From assembly GCA_035628875.1 (NCBI GenBank), contig DASPIZ010000146.1, positions 54,472 to 118,471 on the forward strand: a stretch of DNA of 64,000 nt. The letters are read 5' to 3'. The position numbers were made by a program, and so were the translations under genes. The stretch comes from Ohtaekwangia sp035628875 (lineage in GTDB: Bacteria; Bacteroidota; Bacteroidia; Cytophagales; Cyclobacteriaceae). Below, in pieces: positions 1-9,565 of the stretch. A model generated the notes under the pieces. It was not told where the DNA came from and did not search any database. It saw only the letters and a list, made by a program, of their open reading frames with translations. Within the stretch, counting starts at the first letter, position 1, and each line of letters starts with the position of its first letter.

Positions 1-327
1 ATGTTTTAATCCAATCGTTGATGGATAATTCAGCGAACGCCATACGGATTCCTCCAATGGATAGGCTTCGATAGTAACGTAATGGATAGGTGCTTTTTGC
101 TCGATGCTATACTGAAGCGTTAACAATGCGTTGAGTCCGGTTCCAAAACCAACTTCCAGAATAGCAACCGTCGATTCCGGATGATGCTGTAGAAGATAGG
201 CTAATCCCTGTCGAATAAATACATACACAGATTCCTGGATAGCCCCATGTACAGAATGATACGTTTCATTCAGTGCTTCATGAAACAGGGAGTGCGAACC
301 ATCCTGGGTTATGATCAGCTTTGGCAT
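1..327 (-). CDS. mnmD: MnmD-type tRNA methyltransferase, N-terminal part (runs off window)
   Basis: Reading the minus strand from an ATG at 327 gives an open frame of 109 codons that leaves the window at base 1. The visible part contains VAILEVGFGTGLNALL, the SAM-binding glycine motif typical of the DUF752/MnmC-N family, which carries out the final methylation of the wobble-uridine modification mnm5s2U34 in tRNA. Bacteroidota usually have it as a stand-alone protein of somewhat over 200 residues, so about half is missing here. The start lies 2 bases after the ispF stop, so the two genes are probably co-transcribed. The family is well supported by the motif; the exact substrate is inferred from the family. 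Confidence 0.8.
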   Translation of the reverse strand, partial: MPKLIITQDGSHSLFHEALNETYHSVHGAIQESVYVFIRQGLAYLLQHHPESTVAILEVGFGTGLNALLTLQYSIEQKAPIHYVTIEAYPLEESVWRSLNYPSTIGLKH

Positions 328-329
328 AA

Positions 330-812
330 CTACGCTTTCACAATGAGCGTCACAGCCGATGCATTTATCCCTTCATCACGACCCACATAACCAAGTTTTT
401 CACTTGTCGTTGCTTTGATAGAAATATCATCTTCACTGATTTGCATGATGGGCGCCAATACTTTCTTCATCGAGTCAATGTGTGGATTGACTTTAGGATG
501 TTCGAGACATACCGTACAATCTATATTTCCGATTTTCCAGCCCTGTTCATGAAGCATGCTTGTTACTTCTTTCAAAAAAAATTTGCTATCCATATCCTTC
601 CAGCGATTGTCGGTATTGGCAAAATGAAAACCGATATCGCGTAAGTTCGCTGCGCCTAATAATGCATCGCAGATGGCGTGAATCAATACATCAGCATCGG
701 AATGACCAACAGCTCCTTTCGTTGATGGTAATTTTATACCGCCTAACCAGAAATCTCTTCCTTCCTCCAACTGATGAACGTCATAGCCCATTCCTACTCT
801 TATTTTATTCAT
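330..812 (-). CDS. ispF: 2-C-methyl-D-erythritol 2,4-cyclodiphosphate synthase
   Basis: This 160-residue protein has the full length of IspF, the MEP-pathway enzyme that cyclises CDP-methylerythritol 2-phosphate to MEcPP on the way to isoprenoids. The N-terminal GMGYDVH motif supplies zinc ligands D11 and H13, and GHSDADVLIHA supplies H45. The C-terminal TTSEKLGYVGR motif is also family-typical. It sits between an M16 peptidase upstream (16-base gap) and mnmD downstream (2-base gap) on the same strand, which suggests one transcript. The enzyme is a cytoplasmic trimer in characterised species. Nothing is unusual. Confidence 0.97.
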   Translation of the reverse strand: MNKIRVGMGYDVHQLEEGRDFWLGGIKLPSTKGAVGHSDADVLIHAICDALLGAANLRDIGFHFANTDNRWKDMDSKFFLKEVTSMLHEQGWKIGNIDCTVCLEHPKVNPHIDSMKKVLAPIMQISEDDISIKATTSEKLGYVGRDEGINASAVTLIVKA

Positions 813-828
813 GCTTGCGTTATTACAA

Positions 829-2064
829 TTAAACAGCTTTATAGTATAATGTGTTGGAGTTTCCTTCGCGGAGTACCGTTGATGCTACTCGGATAATATC
901 ATGCAGTCGTACAGCCTGAATCTTTGCCCCTTCTTCATTGGCCAGGTTAGCATTACCTGACAATTTTGCAAATGCCAAATTCATGGCCCTGTTCATTAAT
1001 TCCACTTCTCCAAATTCAAGGGTTACTTCTGCCTGGTTTTTAACTTTCGTCAATTCATCTTCATGAACACCAGCTGTAATTACATTTCGTACAATGGCAT
1101 TCACTTCTGCTTCAGCGTGCTCATGGCTAATCCCTGGTTTTAATCTTCCGCTGATGACAAACAATCCCGGATCGATTGTGCCCATGACGAACGATGAAAC
1201 AGAAGTGAATAATTCTCTTTCCTTAACCAGTTGCTGATATAATCTGCTTGACTGACCCCGACTTAATATGTCGCTCAACAAATCAATGGTATAGTAATCT
1301 TCATGGAATCTTCCTGGCATATGCCACGCTTTGTAAAAGGCATCTGCTGGCACTTTTGCTTCTACTGTTAAAGTACGCCTGGCAAGCTGCGCAGGTTCAA
1401 CAGGTAAAATACGTTTTAATGTACGTCCCGAAGGTATTGGACCAAACCATTTTTCAGTGAGTTGCTTCACCTGATCAAATGTTACCTTGCCTGCGACCAC
1501 GAGTATAGCATTATTTGGAACGTAATGTGTATAAAAAAAATCTTTCACATCCTGCATGGTAGCATTTTCAATATGACTGATCTCTTTACCAATAGTGGCC
1601 CATTGATAAGGGTGCACCTGGTACGCCAACGGGCGAAGCTTTAACCACACATCGCCATAGGGTTGATTAAGGTATCGTTGTTTGAATTCTTCAATCACTA
1701 CTTTTTGTTGCACATCAAGTACTTCAGGGTCAAACGACAAACTCAACATGCGATCACTCTCAAGCCAGAAACCAGTTTCGATATTGGATGCTGGTAATGT
1801 GAGATAATAGTTTGTGATATCGGTATTTGTAAAGGCGTTGTTTTCGCCGCCAACGAGTTGGAGCGGTTCATCATAGTTTGGTATGTTGGCCGATCCGCCA
1901 AACATGAGGTGCTCAAATAAATGGGCAAACCCGGTTTTATCAGCGTGTTCGTCACGCGAACCAACATTATAAAGGATGTTCATCACAGCGATCTCTACGG
2001 TGGGATCTTCGTGAACGATTACCTGTAATCCGTTTTCGAGGGAAAATTCTTTGAATGCAATCAT
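829..2064 (-). CDS. M16 family zinc metallopeptidase (insulinase-like)
   Basis: With the ATG at 2064 the protein has 411 residues, the size of a single-copy bacterial M16 peptidase with one active N-terminal half and one C-terminal half. The inverted zinc motif is HLFEH (H48, E51, H52), and a further acidic site lies in VVIEEFKQR. The open frame extends upstream to 2130, but those 22 residues resemble no family member and contain a possible TATTTTTG -7 element (2074-2081, minus strand), so I prefer the internal start. There is no signal peptide from this start. Inactive M16 partners often lie next to active ones in Bacteroidota; none is present here. The substrate is unknown. Confidence 0.9.
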   Translation of the reverse strand: MIAFKEFSLENGLQVIVHEDPTVEIAVMNILYNVGSRDEHADKTGFAHLFEHLMFGGSANIPNYDEPLQLVGGENNAFTNTDITNYYLTLPASNIETGFWLESDRMLSLSFDPEVLDVQQKVVIEEFKQRYLNQPYGDVWLKLRPLAYQVHPYQWATIGKEISHIENATMQDVKDFFYTHYVPNNAILVVAGKVTFDQVKQLTEKWFGPIPSGRTLKRILPVEPAQLARRTLTVEAKVPADAFYKAWHMPGRFHEDYYTIDLLSDILSRGQSSRLYQQLVKERELFTSVSSFVMGTIDPGLFVISGRLKPGISHEHAEAEVNAIVRNVITAGVHEDELTKVKNQAEVTLEFGEVELMNRAMNLAFAKLSGNANLANEEGAKIQAVRLHDIIRVASTVLREGNSNTLYYKAV

Positions 2065-2126
2065 AATAAGGGGCCAAAAATAGCAGGTATGCGCGTCAAA
2101 AGAAAACGATGGCGAAAAGGAAGGAA

Positions 2127-5100
2127 TCAACCTTGGATTGTGCCCGGAAGGTCAGGAACAGGCAGCTTTACAATAAATATGGTTCCCGTATCCACCGAAG
2201 ACGTTGCTTCAACTGTTCCTCCGAGTTTAATTACAGATTCCTTTAGGATATACAAGCCCAGTCCGGAGCCTTGGGCATCGTCAGTTGCCCGATAAAACAT
2301 CTCGAATACCCGTTTGATATGTTCCTCCGAGATACCGCGGCCGTTGTCTTCGACCCGAATAAGATACGTGTTTCCTTCGCGTTCGGCTGCTATTTTAATA
2401 AAAGGATCTCTGCAGTTATCAATCCAGTGAAATTTAATGGCATTGGAGAGCAGGTTGTTCAGAATTATTTTCATTCGCGTAACATCCGAAATCATCGGTG
2501 TACTAAGATGATCTTCGATGTAAAATTGAATGTGTTTGAAATTCGGACTGTACTCATGATCCTGCAAAAGGCTTTCGACAAAATCTTTAAAATTAAAGGC
2601 TTCATGTTTTACCGACATGCGTGTATTTCGTGAATAGGTTACAACCTCTTCAATAAAATCCTCCAGTTTGTGAACGCTGCGTTCAATCATGGATAAATAT
2701 TGCACATGCATTTCTCCCGGTTGGTCCATCTTGGCAACCAGGATTAAACCAAGGATGGATTTTAAAGGCGCGCTTAAATCGTGAGAAGCACTGTATACAA
2801 AGCGATCCAGTTCGGTGTTCCGAAGTGTAAGTTCTTCATTTGCCCGTTGAAGTTCCTGGGTACGCTCATTGATTTGCGCTTCAAGATATTCTTTTCGCTG
2901 GTTCATGATCGTTGAGGTGATTCCATAAGATGCCCATGCGATCATAATCACCAGGAATACGATTAAAAAAATAAATTCGGCCTTCTTCCAGTATGGGGCA
3001 TCTACTATGATGCTGACTCGGGATGGTTCACTCCATCCAAGGCCTGTGTTTTTTTTTGCCCTTACAAATATGTGATGTTCACCAGAAGATAAATTGGATA
3101 AACTAAGTTGTTTACTTTCCATGGCAATCCACCCTGCATCCTCACTACTTCGCCACTGTAAATTAATTTTGTTTTCCGGAAAAGAAATGGGAGAGAACTG
3201 TAAAGTGATGTAAGCACCATAGTCGGTATGAAGACCTGCTGTAAAAGGTCTAGTTTTTCCATTCACACGCGCTTCAACACAATATGGCTTACGCGTCATT
3301 TTATTTTTTGTGATTGATTTGGTGGCGAACGCTAACCCATAGGAGGTACCCACCCAAACATTTTTATCCGGTGTTATGAAAATGCCATGCGCGGTTATGG
3401 TATTTGATGGTAACCCTGAATTTTCGTCATACAACCAGTACTCACCGGAATCAATGTTATACCGGAATAACCCGTAGGAGTTGGAAAAAAGGATGTTCTC
3501 CTTATCAAATATTTCTACACTGCTAACGGGGTATCGTTCAAACGCTTCGCCAAACTCCAGCCGGGTTAATCTTTTATGATCATAGTGAAGCAATCCTTCA
3601 CTTGAAGCGAGCCATAGATTTCCATCCTGTATAGCAAGATGCCCAACTGTAAAATCACCGCGTACATCAAATGGTATTTCGGGACTTATATTTTTGAATG
3701 TTGTGCTATCGCGATGCTTAAAAAACAGATAGGCTTTCGCACCATTGGCAACAGCATAAATGCCATCTTCACCTTCACAGATATAATTAACATCATTTTG
3801 CTGCAGATCAGGCAGCTCGTAACGTTTAATTTCAAATGCTTCTGTAATTACAGTAACATATTTATTTCCTGCCTGACTAAGCCAAACGTTTTCTTTGGAG
3901 TCGACGAACAAATGACTGACAAAATTACCATCTTTAGAAAAATCCCACGTCTTGACTACACGCTCATCCTGCAAAAGTAAAACCTGCCAGCTCGTCGTTG
4001 CCCAAAGCCCTTTTCCGCTAAACTGTAACGATTGGAAATAGTTGCTTTTCTCATCCAGTAAAACTTCACGTTCCCAATCTTCATCGGGCGAGGCCGGTTT
4101 GATTTTAATAAGCGCCTCCTTATTTGCGTAGTAAATCAGGTGATTTTTCTGGTCGTAAGCGATACCTTCTACATAATGCGTTTGTGAATTCAGGTCCGCC
4201 AGTGTAAATAAATTGGTCTGTACGAGCACAAGTCCCTTATCGGTTGCCACCCAGATGTCCTGTTCATCACTGATAAAGCAACTGCTGATGCCGTTAAAGT
4301 TAAAATACAGACTTTCCCAGGTAAAACCATCCTGCAAAGAAATTTTGTATAAATCTTCTGTATACGTCGATACGAAAATACTGGAGTCTGGTGCTGACAA
4401 CAAATTTGAAACACTGCGAACCGGAAACATATTAACTGCAGCACTGGCCTGATGATTTTTAATTTCTGCGGTGTACAAACCCTGACGTGCTGCTATGAGT
4501 AATTGCCTTTTGGTGTACAACACCTGGCTCACTTCATCGGGCAGTTTAAAGTTCTTTTGCTGAATGAACTGATCTTGTTCAGCATCATACCAAAAGAGAT
4601 TGCCGCTATACGATATGGTATAAAAATTATGTTCTTCGTCTTCAAAAAAAGAAAAGGAACGAACAAACACAGGCGAACGGTTTTCCTCACCAAAATCGTA
4701 TCGTTTAATTTTACCATCCTTGTATTTAATAACCGACTTAGGTTCAGCTATCCATATATCTCCGGCCTTGTCCTGGTACATGGCTTTGGGAAACCATATT
4801 GTAGTATCACTGAAGTATCGTTGCCCACGAAGGAGGGTCTTAAAGATAACGGTATCAATATGATTTTGGATTTCAATTACATCCAGGTCGCCGAAAGCGA
4901 GTAGTCTTCCATCGCGTGTGTGTAAAAATCCCTTCGCAAAATTACTGCGTAGTGCAGTTTTATAGGTGGTGAATTTAATCCCATCGTACTTAACAAGACC
5001 ATCATCTGTTGCAATCCACAAAAATCCAAGCGAATCTTGTGTAACGGCTTTGATCACGTCGCTGGGAAGTCCTTGCTCTACACGGTATTGATGAAAGCGG

Positions 5101-5162
5101 TATTGCTGCGCCTTAACCTGGGTCAGGATGACGATGAATAATATAACGGTTAATAGTCGCAT
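2127..5162 (-). CDS. Propeller-type sensor histidine kinase (no receiver domain)
   Basis: The protein has about 1011 residues from the ATG at 5162, chosen because it begins directly with a signal peptide (MRLLTVILFIVILTQVKAQ). The frame could also start 24 bases upstream at 5186. A long periplasmic region of Reg_prop-type beta-propeller repeats (for example SLGFLWIATDDGL and NVWVGTSYGL) is followed by a Y_Y_Y-like domain and a transmembrane helix near residues 724-746. A cytoplasmic kinase then has the H-box SHDLSAPL (H794), N-box NLLSNAIKF, G1 DNGRGI and G2 GSGLGLYI. It resembles the sensory half of Bacteroidota hybrid two-component systems but lacks the receiver and AraC-type output domains. 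No response regulator lies next to it. The ligand is unknown. Confidence 0.9.
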   Translation of the reverse strand: MRLLTVILFIVILTQVKAQQYRFHQYRVEQGLPSDVIKAVTQDSLGFLWIATDDGLVKYDGIKFTTYKTALRSNFAKGFLHTRDGRLLAFGDLDVIEIQNHIDTVIFKTLLRGQRYFSDTTIWFPKAMYQDKAGDIWIAEPKSVIKYKDGKIKRYDFGEENRSPVFVRSFSFFEDEEHNFYTISYSGNLFWYDAEQDQFIQQKNFKLPDEVSQVLYTKRQLLIAARQGLYTAEIKNHQASAAVNMFPVRSVSNLLSAPDSSIFVSTYTEDLYKISLQDGFTWESLYFNFNGISSCFISDEQDIWVATDKGLVLVQTNLFTLADLNSQTHYVEGIAYDQKNHLIYYANKEALIKIKPASPDEDWEREVLLDEKSNYFQSLQFSGKGLWATTSWQVLLLQDERVVKTWDFSKDGNFVSHLFVDSKENVWLSQAGNKYVTVITEAFEIKRYELPDLQQNDVNYICEGEDGIYAVANGAKAYLFFKHRDSTTFKNISPEIPFDVRGDFTVGHLAIQDGNLWLASSEGLLHYDHKRLTRLEFGEAFERYPVSSVEIFDKENILFSNSYGLFRYNIDSGEYWLYDENSGLPSNTITAHGIFITPDKNVWVGTSYGLAFATKSITKNKMTRKPYCVEARVNGKTRPFTAGLHTDYGAYITLQFSPISFPENKINLQWRSSEDAGWIAMESKQLSLSNLSSGEHHIFVRAKKNTGLGWSEPSRVSIIVDAPYWKKAEFIFLIVFLVIMIAWASYGITSTIMNQRKEYLEAQINERTQELQRANEELTLRNTELDRFVYSASHDLSAPLKSILGLILVAKMDQPGEMHVQYLSMIERSVHKLEDFIEEVVTYSRNTRMSVKHEAFNFKDFVESLLQDHEYSPNFKHIQFYIEDHLSTPMISDVTRMKIILNNLLSNAIKFHWIDNCRDPFIKIAAEREGNTYLIRVEDNGRGISEEHIKRVFEMFYRATDDAQGSGLGLYILKESVIKLGGTVEATSSVDTGTIFIVKLPVPDLPGTIQG

Positions 5163-5287
5163 ACCCACCATACGGTAATGGCCCATTCAAACAAGGTTAA
5201 GGTTCCCACAATATAAGCAGTTCATTCAGTTAAAATTATCTCACACTTAAAAAAAGTCTGATAACTTTACGGCAATCTGAACTGACC

Positions 5288-7267
5288 ATGAAATTCGATC
5301 GGACTTCTTTACCGGATGATGTTCTCATTAACCTATACGAGGAGCTACTCAGGCCGCGGCTTATTGAAGAAAAGATGTTGATTCTGCTTCGCCAGAATAA
5401 AATCAGCAAATGGTTCAGCGGAATCGGGCAGGAAGCCATTTCGGTAGGCATTACACAGGCTATCCACAACGATGCCTATATACTACCGATGCACCGCAAT
5501 CTCGGAGTGTTTACCGGTCGTAAAGTGCCCTTGGAAAGACTCTTTGCACAATGGCAGGGCACGTTAAACGGCTATACAAAAGGTCGTGATCGCTCCTTTC
5601 ACTTTGGTTCAAATGCCCATCACATTGTTGGCATGATTTCCCATCTTGGCCCTCAAAACGGTGTGGCTACCGGTATCGCCCTTGCTAACAAGTTGAAGAA
5701 GAACAACGAAGTTACTGTTGTATTCAATGGAGATGGCGGAACAAGCGAAGGTGATTTTCACGAAGCTGTAAATGTTGCCGCGGTATGGGACTTACCGGTA
5801 ATCTTTGTCGTGGAGAATAACGGATATGGACTTTCCACGCCAGCCAACGAGCAATTCCGCTGTAAGCATTTTATAGATAAAGCCATTGGATACGGGATTG
5901 AAGGTGTTCAGGTAGATGGGAACAATATCCTGGCAGTATATGACACGGTAAAAAAGCTTGCAGAAAAAATTAGCAAAGATCCGAAACCTGTATTGGTGGA
6001 GTGCCTCACTTTTCGGATGCGCGGGCATGAAGAGGCATCAGGAACAAAGTACGTTCCGATTGAATTGATGGAGGCGTGGGCAAAAAAAGACCCTGTTGAT
6101 AACTATGAAAAATTCCTTCTCTCCGAAGGTCTTTTGGATAAAACGCAGATTGAATCCACGCGTCGGAATATCAAAAATGAGATTGACAACGCACTGGCTA
6201 TTGCGTTTGCCGAAGGCGCTCCGAAACCCGATACGGTTGCAGAGTTGTCGGATGTTTATGCACCACATCAACAACAGGTCATTAAACCGGTTTCTGATAA
6301 CCAAACCGAAAGACGATTTATTGATGCCATTCACGATGGCCTTAGACAGAGTATGGAACGCCATCCTGAACTTGTGCTCATGGGTCAGGATATTGGTGAT
6401 TATGGTGGCGTGTTTAAAATTACGGAGGGTTTCGTGAAGAAATTCGGTAAAGCAAGGGTACGAAATACGCCCTTGTGTGAATCGGCTATTGTTGGTGCGG
6501 CCCTCGGATTATCGATTCAGGATATGAAGGCAATGGTTGAAATGCAATTTGCTGATTTTGTAACTGAAGCATTTACGCAGATTATCAATAACCTGGCGAA
6601 AGTGCATTGGCGTTGGGGTCAACACGCGGATGTTGTGATCCGTATGCCCACGGGTGCCGGTACTGCTGCGGGACCATTTCATTCACAGAGTAACGAAGCG
6701 TGGTTTTTTCATACCCCAGGATTAAAAATCGTTTATCCTTCCAATCCATATGATGCGAAAGGATTATTGTGTGCTTCCCTTGAAGACCCTAATCCTGTGA
6801 TGTACTTCGAGCATAAACTGCTATACCGATCGTTAAAAGATTTTATTCCGGATGACTATTATACCGTAGAGATCGGGAAGGCGAAACTCGTGGCGGAAGG
6901 TTCTGATGTTAGTATAATTACATACGGTATGGGTGTATACTGGGCGTTAGAAACCATAAAAGAGATGGGGCATGTTAGCGCCGATATTCTGGACTTGCGA
7001 ACCTTACTACCGTGGGATAAGGAAGCGGTGGCCCGATCGGTAAAGAAGACAAACCGGGTAATCATTCTTCACGAAGATACGTTAACGGGTGGGATAGGCG
7101 GAGAAATCAGCGCGTGGATTGGTGAGCATTGTTTTACCTACCTGGATGCACCGGTGTTCAGGTCGGCCAGTCTTGATACACCAATTCCTTTTTCGCGTAC
7201 ACTCGAAGACAATTTTTTGCCTAAATCGCGTTTTAAATTACAACTTGAAGAGTTGCTCAAATTTTAA
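5288..7267 (+). CDS. 2-oxo acid dehydrogenase E1, fused alpha and beta subunits
   Basis: This 659-residue protein joins the two E1 subunits of a 2-oxo acid dehydrogenase complex. The alpha part (about 1-330) has the thiamine-diphosphate motif starting GDGGTSEGDFHEA near residue 148 and ending in VENNGYG, plus the conserved FRMRGHEE loop. The beta part (about 340-659) has the transketolase-like pyrimidine-binding region (VLMGQDIGDYGG, EMQFADF) and the C-terminal transketolase domain. Fused E1 proteins of this type are common in Bacteroidota and are usually assigned to branched-chain 2-oxoisovalerate or general 2-oxo acid oxidation. E2 and E3 are not adjacent, so the substrate cannot be fixed. 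It is divergent from the sensor kinase upstream. Confidence 0.93.
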   Translation: MKFDRTSLPDDVLINLYEELLRPRLIEEKMLILLRQNKISKWFSGIGQEAISVGITQAIHNDAYILPMHRNLGVFTGRKVPLERLFAQWQGTLNGYTKGRDRSFHFGSNAHHIVGMISHLGPQNGVATGIALANKLKKNNEVTVVFNGDGGTSEGDFHEAVNVAAVWDLPVIFVVENNGYGLSTPANEQFRCKHFIDKAIGYGIEGVQVDGNNILAVYDTVKKLAEKISKDPKPVLVECLTFRMRGHEEASGTKYVPIELMEAWAKKDPVDNYEKFLLSEGLLDKTQIESTRRNIKNEIDNALAIAFAEGAPKPDTVAELSDVYAPHQQQVIKPVSDNQTERRFIDAIHDGLRQSMERHPELVLMGQDIGDYGGVFKITEGFVKKFGKARVRNTPLCESAIVGAALGLSIQDMKAMVEMQFADFVTEAFTQIINNLAKVHWRWGQHADVVIRMPTGAGTAAGPFHSQSNEAWFFHTPGLKIVYPSNPYDAKGLLCASLEDPNPVMYFEHKLLYRSLKDFIPDDYYTVEIGKAKLVAEGSDVSIITYGMGVYWALETIKEMGHVSADILDLRTLLPWDKEAVARSVKKTNRVIILHEDTLTGGIGGEISAWIGEHCFTYLDAPVFRSASLDTPIPFSRTLEDNFLPKSRFKLQLEELLKF

Positions 7268-7295
7268 CTATCTTAGCTGGTTGCAAAACCATTTT

Positions 7296-9551
7296 TTGAA
7301 GCGCATAGCCTCATATCGCAAGCCTTTTACATCAATCTCCCTGATTGCCGGATTTTGTATTCTTTTACTTTGTTTTTCTGCGCCGGTTTTGGCGCAAAAC
7401 ACAAAAGGAGACCGGCCTTCCGGGAACAGGGAAACCCGGTTTAAAACGCCGCCTAAAAAAGACAAGAAGAAACGCGCAAACTCGAACAGGATTCGTTCTG
7501 GAAATCGATCTGCCGCCAACAAGGCCCGGGGAGGTGGTCGCGTAGGCAAACCGATTAAACCAGTTTTCAGCGTAAAACCACCGCGCAATAAGCAAAGAGC
7601 GTGGAAGGGCGATATTTCAGGACGCCGGATCCGCACAAAAAATTACAGCACGCAACAACGCGAGGTCTATCCGCAGGTCGGGCAATATGTACGCCGTAGA
7701 GTACGCGATAAAGAAGGCGTAAGAAACGTTTATCCAAAAGGACGTTATACGCGGAATCCATCGAGTCGTCCACGCGATACACAAAGGGCAGCTTCTAACC
7801 GCGTGCAAGTGCGTCAACAACGCGGTCCGGAACTGGCAGACCGGCGATCATCATCAGGCAAGCGATATAAGAAGATTATTCCGCGAAGTGCGTCGCGTTC
7901 ATACATCGCCAGAAAGAGCATTAACATATACGCGCGTTTCGCTCGCCCCAAAAAGAAAGGCGAACGTGCTGTTACAAAAGACATTGCCGGAAGGCGATTG
8001 CGTGCAAAGAATTACGAAACACCAAAACAAGGTGTTATCCCGGCTATTATACATCCATCACAAAAAAAGAAACGCATCGGTGACCGACCGTATTCAGAAA
8101 CCAACTATGGCGGTTATTACTCCATATCGAGGTCGGGACGTGCGTGGAAAGGCGATATCACCAATCGAAAAATTCGATCCAGGTCCAGTAAACGCTCCGT
8201 CGAAGGGGTGCCCACACTATTCGGTGGTTATCGAACAAAACATCCGCGAAAGCGACCCTATATTTCAGGCGGATATTCAACGCGAACAAGACCAGGTGAA
8301 ACGCGTCCGGGGTTGGCTCCACTTCCTGTTAAACCCCCGGGCATGGGTGGTCAGATAGCGGGTTACCGCGGAAAATTAAAACAAGGACAAGTGCAAAAGA
8401 GAAATCAGGGTGAAGGTTTCACTGGTTTTTTGAAAGCACGAAGACCACTACGGGGTGGTGGAAGTGTAAGTGGCAGAAGGTGGAATAATAATGGCCTTCC
8501 TATACCCGCGCGAACTCCTGCAAATGGCGCACAAATCGGTGGCTACCAGGGCAAATTAAAAAGAGGACAGCGGGGGTTATCAAACCAGGGTGAAGAATAC
8601 ACCGGAAATATTAAACATCGAAGACCTTTAAAAGGAGGAGGAAGTGTGAGTGGCCGGTTATGGAATAACAATGGAACACCATTGGCACCACGTGTTCCCG
8701 GCGGCGCCAATATTAATACTATCCCGGAAAGATTAAGACGTTCGAATGAGCGTCGTTTAACAGATCAGGGTGAAGGATATACTGGCAACATTAGATTTCG
8801 CAGGCCGCTAAAAGGCGGAGGCAGCGTAAGCGGGATACTCTGGAATAATAACGAAAAACCAGTTCATGGAAGAACGCCTACAGATGTTGACCGGAGGGTA
8901 GCTGGATTTATGGGTAACATGAAAGCACGAAGACCCGAAAAAGGTGGTGGAAGCGTAAGTGGGAAACTCTGGAATAACAACGAAACTGCCATCCAGGGAA
9001 GAACTCCTTCGGAAAATGACATGAAAATGTCGTCGCATTCCGGCAATATAAAAGTCGATCAGATGAAGCCGCGGTTCCAGGACCAGGGCGAAGAATTCAC
9101 TGGATATATTAAGGTTAAAAGAAATTATGTACAGAACCAGCATGCTGCCCGTGAGTCGATTAAAAAAAGAAAGCCTGATGCGTCCATTTACGAAATGGAA
9201 GGATTACAGGTAAAGGTGAAACAATTCCGTTACAAGCATAACCCCAGCAGCGCCAAAGAAGCATTAAAAGTGAGGGAACCTGGGAAAGCGTTTGCACGTG
9301 CAACGGATTACCAGGGGAATATTAAAATGCAGAAATTCACCCTTTTTGAGAAAAACCGTTCGTTACATCCCGACTCAAAATTTGTAAAAATCAACAGGAA
9401 TAATGTTGCTTCAGAAAGAGATGCCTTAACGAACTTAAAGCTATGGTGGGCACGTTTATTTAAGAAACAGGAAGCACAACCAGATCACCTGAAAGAAAAA
9501 GAGCGCAAACCACGTTATGATAATGGTGAACAGGGCATGTGGTATGATTAG
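7296..9551 (+). CDS. Exported, strongly basic repeat protein of unknown function
   Basis: I recognise no family. The frame is open from 7119, but the first part overlaps the E1 gene. I choose the TTG at 7296, which gives a clean signal peptide ending near FSAPVLAQ; a TTG at 7281 is the alternative. The mature protein is extremely rich in Arg, Lys and Gly. The N-terminal half has loose repeats around AWKGDISGRRIRTKNY, TKDIAGRRLRAKNY and AWKGDITNRKIRSR. The centre has four copies of RRPxKGGGSVSGxxWNNN, whose GGG codons begin at 8454, 8634, 8814 and 8943, so the spacing is 180, 180 and 129 bases. Several copies are preceded by NQGExYTGNIK-like text. No Cys cluster, sorting domain or membrane helix was seen. 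It may be a surface or envelope-bound protein that binds a polyanion; that is inference. Confidence 0.8.
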   Translation: MKRIASYRKPFTSISLIAGFCILLLCFSAPVLAQNTKGDRPSGNRETRFKTPPKKDKKKRANSNRIRSGNRSAANKARGGGRVGKPIKPVFSVKPPRNKQRAWKGDISGRRIRTKNYSTQQREVYPQVGQYVRRRVRDKEGVRNVYPKGRYTRNPSSRPRDTQRAASNRVQVRQQRGPELADRRSSSGKRYKKIIPRSASRSYIARKSINIYARFARPKKKGERAVTKDIAGRRLRAKNYETPKQGVIPAIIHPSQKKKRIGDRPYSETNYGGYYSISRSGRAWKGDITNRKIRSRSSKRSVEGVPTLFGGYRTKHPRKRPYISGGYSTRTRPGETRPGLAPLPVKPPGMGGQIAGYRGKLKQGQVQKRNQGEGFTGFLKARRPLRGGGSVSGRRWNNNGLPIPARTPANGAQIGGYQGKLKRGQRGLSNQGEEYTGNIKHRRPLKGGGSVSGRLWNNNGTPLAPRVPGGANINTIPERLRRSNERRLTDQGEGYTGNIRFRRPLKGGGSVSGILWNNNEKPVHGRTPTDVDRRVAGFMGNMKARRPEKGGGSVSGKLWNNNETAIQGRTPSENDMKMSSHSGNIKVDQMKPRFQDQGEEFTGYIKVKRNYVQNQHAARESIKKRKPDASIYEMEGLQVKVKQFRYKHNPSSAKEALKVREPGKAFARATDYQGNIKMQKFTLFEKNRSLHPDSKFVKINRNNVASERDALTNLKLWWARLFKKQEAQPDHLKEKERKPRYDNGEQGMWYD

Positions 9552-9565
9552 TCTTGAAGATTTTT

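Noticed and set aside
7888..8358. Open frame of 156 codons inside the repeat-protein gene
   Set aside because: It is in another frame of a basic, repeat-rich gene with a signal peptide; its composition is a by-product.
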